Assembly (NCBI GenBank): GCA_015178975.1
Contig: WHVD01000001.1
Location: 3,286,001-3,350,000, forward strand
Direction of reading: 5' to 3'
DNA from: Hysterangium stoloniferum
Taxonomy: Eukaryota; Basidiomycota; Agaricomycetes; Hysterangiales; Hysterangiaceae
Length of the DNA: 64,000 nt
Numbering within the stretch: position 1 is the first letter of the stretch; each line of letters starts with the position of its first letter. The translations under genes were made by a program, and so were the position numbers. Under the pieces are notes generated by a model that ran no database searches, had not been told where the DNA came from, and worked only from the letters and a program-made list of their open reading frames with translations. Below, one piece after another: positions 59,073-64,000 of this stretch.

Positions 59073-59912
59073 TGTTAGGATACACACACAGGGCGGGTTT
59101 CTGGAGAAACCCGCAGGATATCCGGTAGGACTTGGCTTCAGCTTATAGGCTGCGCCCTCGCTAGATCATGTTGTCCAATTTCAAACAGGCAGACAGGGAT
59201 CCCGGGGAGTCCGGGCGGGGTTCATGGGTCATAGGTCGTAAGTCGGGGGTCGTGGGTCATAAGTCGGAGGTCATGGGTCGTGAGTTGAGATAGTTGAGAG
59301 AGATAGATGCACCGGAGCCCATGGGCTCTGACTAGTGAAAGTGATGTGAATCAAGTAAGGTTTTAGAGCGGAAAATGTTATTAGATTACTGGGGGGAATC
59401 TAAGCTAATTTTCTCACTGGATTGTATGTACAACATCTGCCAGTTTATATAGACCTTGGAGTGAATGACATACCAAATCCAGTAATGATGAAACGAAACT
59501 AACAAAACATAAAACGGGAATAGTAAACACCAAATTGGTGTTAGGAACGGGACGGAACAGAGCAGAGTCCGAATCGTGACAAAGCATAACCCATAACGGG
59601 AAACAGAGCGGGAGCGGAGTCCTAAATCGTGACAGGTCATTTGACTAAAATGGGAACGGGGCTTGATTAGAGTGGTGACGGGATTCTGAGCGGGGTCCGG
59701 TGACTGATGTGTGGGACAAAGATGGACATAGACAGAGACAGAGTCCGGGGGAAGTCCGGTGACTGATATGTGTCATAATGAGGTCAAACGTAATGAGTCT
59801 TGATGTAACGGAGTCTGGGTGGGAAATCCTATAAACAGACAATTGGTGCTTGTAGCACGTGGGGGCGTACGGGTTAGTGCCCGGAGTCCGGCAGGGTTGT
59901 CCGGTCGTGGCA
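59073..59912 (-). mobile_element. Solo LTR family A (TSD TTACC)
   Basis: An 840-bp element, TGTTAGGATACAC...CCGGTCGTGGCA, flanked by exact TTACC (59068-59072 and 59913-59917). It is the reverse orientation of 26457-27295 and very similar to it. One terminal base differs (GGCA for AACA). Confidence 0.9.
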
Positions 59913-59926
59913 TTACCCACTTAATG

Positions 59927-60397
59927 TGTCACGAACGTACAAACTCAAATTTCGATAATATTCAATTTAATATTTCTTCAACATTTCTTCAACATTTCTT
60001 CGACTTTCCAACTCAACTTCCAACTCAACTTCCAACTCAACTATTCTTCGACCATATCTTCGACTTGTCTCAGGTTGATGTCATTGATGATTTCACTTTG
60101 ATATCATATTATCATCATAGGTAAATGATATATAGTATATAAGGGCAATGATAGGAACGAAGGAAGTCAGTCAGAAAACCTGTATTATATTGTATTATTA
60201 CTGTATTACATAATCATCAAACTTTTCTGAGTCCTTCTTTGACTTATTTATTTGTGAGCCTCTGTGTCCTATCTTTGCCTCACGCTTTATCAACAGGATG
60301 AATTAATACTTCGTCGAATGAGGCATCTTTATTCAATATTGTTGAATATTCTTCGATTGTTTATTTGACTTTATTGAGTAAAATTCAATTCGTGACA
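59927..60397 (+). mobile_element. Solo LTR family C (TSD TAATG)
   Basis: A 471-bp element with near-palindromic ends TGTCACGAA and TTCGTGACA, flanked by exact TAATG (59922-59926 and 60398-60402). It has an internal tandem run of 'ttccaactcaac' and 'atttcttcaac' and a TATATAAGG box at ~60135. The second copy is at 216-687, 59 kb away and inverted. Confidence 0.9.
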
Positions 60398-60475
60398 TAA
60401 TGTGTAAACAATACCTTGCCACATCATACCTTTTAATATACCCTAATTATATCATATTCACTTGTAGTTTGATCT

Positions 60476-60880
60476 TGTTAAGATCTAAGTAAGGGGGACA
60501 AAAGGGGATGATTTTGGAGGTCCAAAAATGGTAAATCATACTAATCAGGAGGTCCAATTCTATAAGGCAAAGTGGAGCTTGGCTTCAAAATATGTATGTA
60601 TTGTGCCCTCATATAAACTGTTAGGGTACTCCAGTATTTCAAACCGAGTGGATAGTATGATAAAGACTAAAGACAACACTTAGCTCAATCAACTGGAGGG
60701 CTAAAAATACTAAAAGTTATAGATTAAAGAGTATTAAGAGAAATGTAAAAGGACTTAAACAAGAGGAGGGTAATCTAGGTCAAGTTTCAAACTAAAGAAC
60801 TGTAGCATACATACATGAGAAAGACTTTATACTAAGTGTAACAGATTATTGGAGGGCCGATTAAAGAAGTGAGAGGTCAT
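60476..60880 (-). mobile_element. LTR family B fragment
   Basis: Starts TGTTAAGATCTAAG (the reverse complement of the family 3' end) and contains the 'gtggagcttggcttc' block and a TATA-like box on the minus strand. The expected far end is missing, so the copy is truncated near 60880. Confidence 0.6.
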
Positions 60881-61740
60881 AATGGGTCAAAATGTTATGA
60901 CCGTGTCATAACCCCATTGCAAACTGACAGTCCCTGATGATACAATTGTTTGCCTGTGTTTCAATCATGAGTCAAGTCATCATATTGGCAACCATTGGTA
61001 AATTGACACTGATGTATCCATCCCTCCCTTGCCTTTGAACCTTCCTGACCCAGATTGTTCTGACTCCAGTCCCCACTCCTCACCCCCCTCCTGCAGTCAG
61101 AAGTTGCAGTAGTCCTTGAGCTGCCAGTGCAGCCCATAGACCTTTCTAGTCAACCCTTCCATTACAATAGACTCATCCTGAGCCTGCTGCATCCCATCAG
61201 CAACAAGGGCCTTGAGAAGCCCAACCAGCTTCTTGGAAGCAAGACCTGCCTCTCCAGGGCCTTTGCAATCCAAGTAGCTGGTTCTTGGACCCCCAAAAAT
61301 CCTGCACCCTGTCTCCATACCCACCTCTGTCACCAAGCTACATTTTCCCTTGCTCCTGTGATTGAGCACCTGTGGTATTACCACTGCTTTTAAACAGCCT
61401 TGAGCCATTAACTGATGCAGCCTGTGCAAACCTTGAATTCAATCGTTTTGTGGAAATGTGATCGGACAGGACTGTTTTTTGACAGCATAAAAGCACCCTG
61501 TTAGAACCAACTTGAAGTGTCTACAAACTCCTGCATTGATGTCTCCAACAATCACTATGCCAAAACATGGACCTTAGACGCAAGATATGGACGAGTAACC
61601 ACCCCTGATTTCACCCATCGTGTCTGACTCAGAACGAGAGCTCGGAGAGAGGTACATGAGGAATAAGTTTCGCACTAAACTCCAAACCCAATGGGGATGT
61701 GACAACTGGCCACGGGGTGTGCTTATATGGGTCAGAGTAT
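60881..61740. other. No gene supported
   Basis: A minus-strand frame of 110 codons at 61097-61429 lacks an upstream ATG (an internal Met is at ~61408) and is not recognised. It contains VETGCRIFGGPRTS-like and KKLVGLLKAL stretches and might be a fragment of an element or gene. The rest holds nothing identified. Confidence 0.35.
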
Positions 61741-62090
61741 CGAGGACACATTCCGCTTTCAGAAACGCAGGTTGAGCTTTGGGTAGAGACGTTGGTTCGT
61801 TGTCTCTACTTGGAATGAGTTAAACCCATTATTCATTTCCACAAGTTCAAGGTCGCGCAACATACCTCTAGCCACCCAAAGGTCTCCTAGCCCCAGCGTC
61901 CTTCGAAACGGAGGACCTCAGGGCCTTTGACTGGGAAGTAACAGGAAAGGATGATAATTCGTCTCTGGTTGAAATTGGACCAGGTTACTTCTGTGGGCTT
62001 GCTTTAGAACGGGTTGGAACGAGGCTTCTCTATGGAGCGAAGGTCTTCATGCTAGCGACCAAGTTATCTACATACAGTCACAAAATTGAC
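61741..62090 (+). pseudogene. Decayed tandem copy of the gene at 62134-63772
   Basis: Aligns with 62134-62480 at a spacing of ~392 bp ('ggacacattcc', 'ggttacttctgtgggctt' in both). Its frame is broken by several stops and shifts, for example TGA after LYLE and TAA after GK. A leftover of a local duplication. Confidence 0.75.
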
Positions 62091-62202
62091 TATCAAAAAT
62101 ATCCCGTTTATCAGTGGAAGATATCATCACGTAGAGGACACATTCCACTTTCGGAAGCGCAGGTGGGACATTGGGTAGAGACGTTGATACGTTGTCTCGA
62201 TA

Positions 62203-63772
62203 TTGGGAATTAAACTCGTTATCTATCTTCGCAAGTGTCAAAGTCGCGAGGCATGCCTCCAGCCACCCGAAACTCTCATTGCCCCGGCATGCTTCGAAAC
62301 GGAGGACGATAACGCCCTTGCCTGGGGGGTAACAAAAAGGGATGATAATTCATCTCTAGTTGAGATTGGACCTGGTTACTTCTGTGGGCTTGGTTTAGAA
62401 CGGGTTGGAAAAGGAGTTCTTTATCAGACAAAGGCCTTCATGCTGGCGATGAAGTTATCTGAATACAGCCTGAGTCACGAAATTGGCTATCGCGGTCGTC
62501 AGTGTAACCTGTCATTACGAAAACTCGGATTAATCACTCAGGAGAGTGTGAATATAATGTGGTGAGAAACAGTTTTTTCCATGTAGCCATATCTGAACTG
62601 AACGACTTACTAGCCCATCATATGAATACCCCTTAGTTTTACGACGGCAAGCGGCGTCAATTCTACTAAGTGCATACTCAGTTACTGATCGAGTTGGCTT
62701 TCAAGAAGGCAATGACACTGCGGAAATGATGACGTTGTTCGGTCTTGTATTCGGCCGCTACATCATATCCAATTTGATACCAGTTGAAATGGTGCCATCT
62801 TTGTATAAATCTGTAGTCCATGCCCCGCTTTATACTCACTACCACACGGCCGCATCCACATTCGTTATATCTCTCGGACGATACCTAAGGGATCCATCCA
62901 CTGCATACCATTTTGATTTAACAAATGTCTTAGAAGATATTGTAGCTGCCATCTGCCGTGAACGTAATCTGTCGCTGGATGAACTCAGTGTAATTAGAAC
63001 GTGCTTTGAACTTTGGATACAACGGTGCGCCTTTCAGTCCGTAATACAACCTTTTATACTGAATTTCATGTAACAGATCAAATAATTGGAGAATCGATGC
63101 CACTGAGATACGGATTTTCAGACTTTGCTATCGGCAAGATGCATGGTTTCGGAGTATTTCCGGGATGCTCCTGGATCTTTTGCTTGATAATTTAAGCATT
63201 GACATAGCATCCCTAATGTGTAACGGCAGTAACGTAGGTGGTAGACGTTTTCTCTTCCAGGATATAGCGGCCTTAGGAGCTTTCTTTGATGACCTAACGA
63301 TATTCACCGTCTACATCAACCATATCAATCCCGCCAATTTGCACATAGTTTCTGCCCTATGGCATGTTCTCCAAGCAACTTTCAATGTTAACCCACTGAC
63401 TCTGAGCCTAGGCTTCTTTCGAAGAAATCCAATCCAGACCTTTGCCTATTTTGGCAGTGCAACATCTTATTTCGGCTTAGCCTATGCTCGATAGCCTGGT
63501 CACTAGATTCGGCATATTCTTGTACTCTGGTACGAGCGGAAAATTCTATAGGCACTCTCTCCCACTCTATCGAACATTTCAAATTGCGACTTGCGTGTGA
63601 TAATTTGGAAATGGATGGGTTGACCGTTTTGGAATGTCGACGCTTGATTCTTCATGCTACCTCTCTGTTATCCTTGATCGCTACGCCATTCACTGGACTA
63701 TCCGAATTAAACAACATCAACTACATGTCAGTACTTAATGAATGGCGCAACCGCCAGCCGACCGATTTTTAG
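62203..63772 (+). CDS. Unrecognised protein, four exons, start unresolved
   Basis: Readable exons: ~62203-62561, 62615 to ~63034, ~63075 to ~63388, and ~63464-63772, joined in frame by GT-AG introns. The first has GTGAG...CTTACTAG, 53 nt; the second GTCCGT...TAACAG; the third GTTAAC...TTGGCAG. About 450 residues are covered. The true start is upstream, where frame and splice pattern cannot be resolved; an alternative reading continues SEAQVGHWVETLIRCLD from 62134. Visible sequence is mostly helical with repeated Leu (GLGLERVGKGVLYQTKAFMLA, ASILLSAYSVTDR, GRYLRDPSTAYHF, MLLDLLLDNLSIDIASL), ending in NEWRNRQPTDF. I find no motif that names it. It sits beside a decayed tandem copy. Confidence 0.55.
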
Positions 63773-64000
63773 GAAGGTTCCCACCGATCAAGTATGTAAT
63801 TTTAGCACGAAATATTTCCAACGAAAATCGAATAAATACTAATAAATCGCAGACATGAGAATTCGCTTCACAAGTAAATTCAAGGATGACATTGTCCCCG
63901 AGTATTTTCAAGATTCCTCAACACCGGACATTTAATGAAAAAGGTTTATAGTGGTGTTTTCCGAATTCATAACAAAATAAATGCACGTATTTGGCCATGG
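63773..64000. other. 3' flank, no gene recognised
   Basis: Short AT-rich flank of the gene above up to the window edge. No further feature. Confidence 0.5.

Noticed and set aside
61097-61429. 110-codon minus-strand frame as a gene
   Set aside because: No upstream ATG, no recognisable domain, and it is surrounded by repeat debris; kept only as an uncertain note.
1-64000. tRNA, rRNA or other structured RNA genes
   Set aside because: GGTTCGA-like words (for example near 9070 and 10260) fall in coding sequence and lack matching stems; none was supported.

Overview
The window is nuclear DNA from a filamentous basidiomycete, most likely an agaricomycete. The evidence is: dense 48-63 nt introns with fungal splice signals; basidiomycete-type versions of MCM2, MED12, DAD2, SCY1, PEP carboxykinase and arginine-specific carbamoyl-phosphate synthase; an arginine attenuator peptide in the CPA1 leader; and a short TTAGGG array. 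The species cannot be named from the sequence.

Layout. (1) 1-5.1 kb: nested mobile elements (solo LTRs of three families, a MITE, a foldback element). (2) 6.5-13.2 kb: CPA1 with its spliced regulatory uORF, then a ~1450-residue nuclear-looking protein with AT-hooks and a zinc knuckle. (3) 12.65-35.02 kb: a large imperfect palindrome. Its ~2.3 and ~2.6 kb arms each carry the 3' end of the AT-hook gene plus a terminal-inverted-repeat element. The ~17.5 kb between the arms holds a perfect 20-bp satellite, an interstitial telomeric tract, Ty3/gypsy debris, many solo LTRs, a 6.4-kb Tc1/mariner-type transposon with long inverted repeats and a second gene, and an apparently intact MFS transporter. 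(4) 35.8-54.6 kb: a conserved housekeeping block, PCK1 (-), MED12 (-), DAD2 (+), SCY1 (-), MCM2 (-). (5) 55.0-61 kb: a second mobile-element pile-up, including a Tc1 element inside a solo LTR. (6) 61.7-63.8 kb: a tandem pair of an unrecognised gene, one decayed and one apparently intact.

How the genes work together. The housekeeping genes do not form a pathway. CPA1 makes carbamoyl phosphate for arginine and its leader encodes the arginine sensor peptide. PCK1 is gluconeogenic. MED12 belongs to the Mediator kinase module. DAD2 is a kinetochore DASH subunit. SCY1 is a trafficking/tRNA-export pseudokinase. MCM2 is part of the replicative helicase. DAD2 and MCM2, both cell-cycle genes, have ACGCGT (MCB-like) motifs near their starts.

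The mobile-element history is unusually readable. Most solo LTRs keep exact 5-bp target duplications, and two insertions can be compared with an empty site in a paralogous copy elsewhere in the window. The most notable items are the intron-split arginine attenuator uORF, the MCM2 exon consisting of only the start codon, the long-TIR transposon with a second Cys-rich gene, the 162-bp mini-LTR, and the GC-enriched pseudogene arm of the palindrome. All splice junctions and element borders were read by eye. Family names A-F for the LTRs are local labels.
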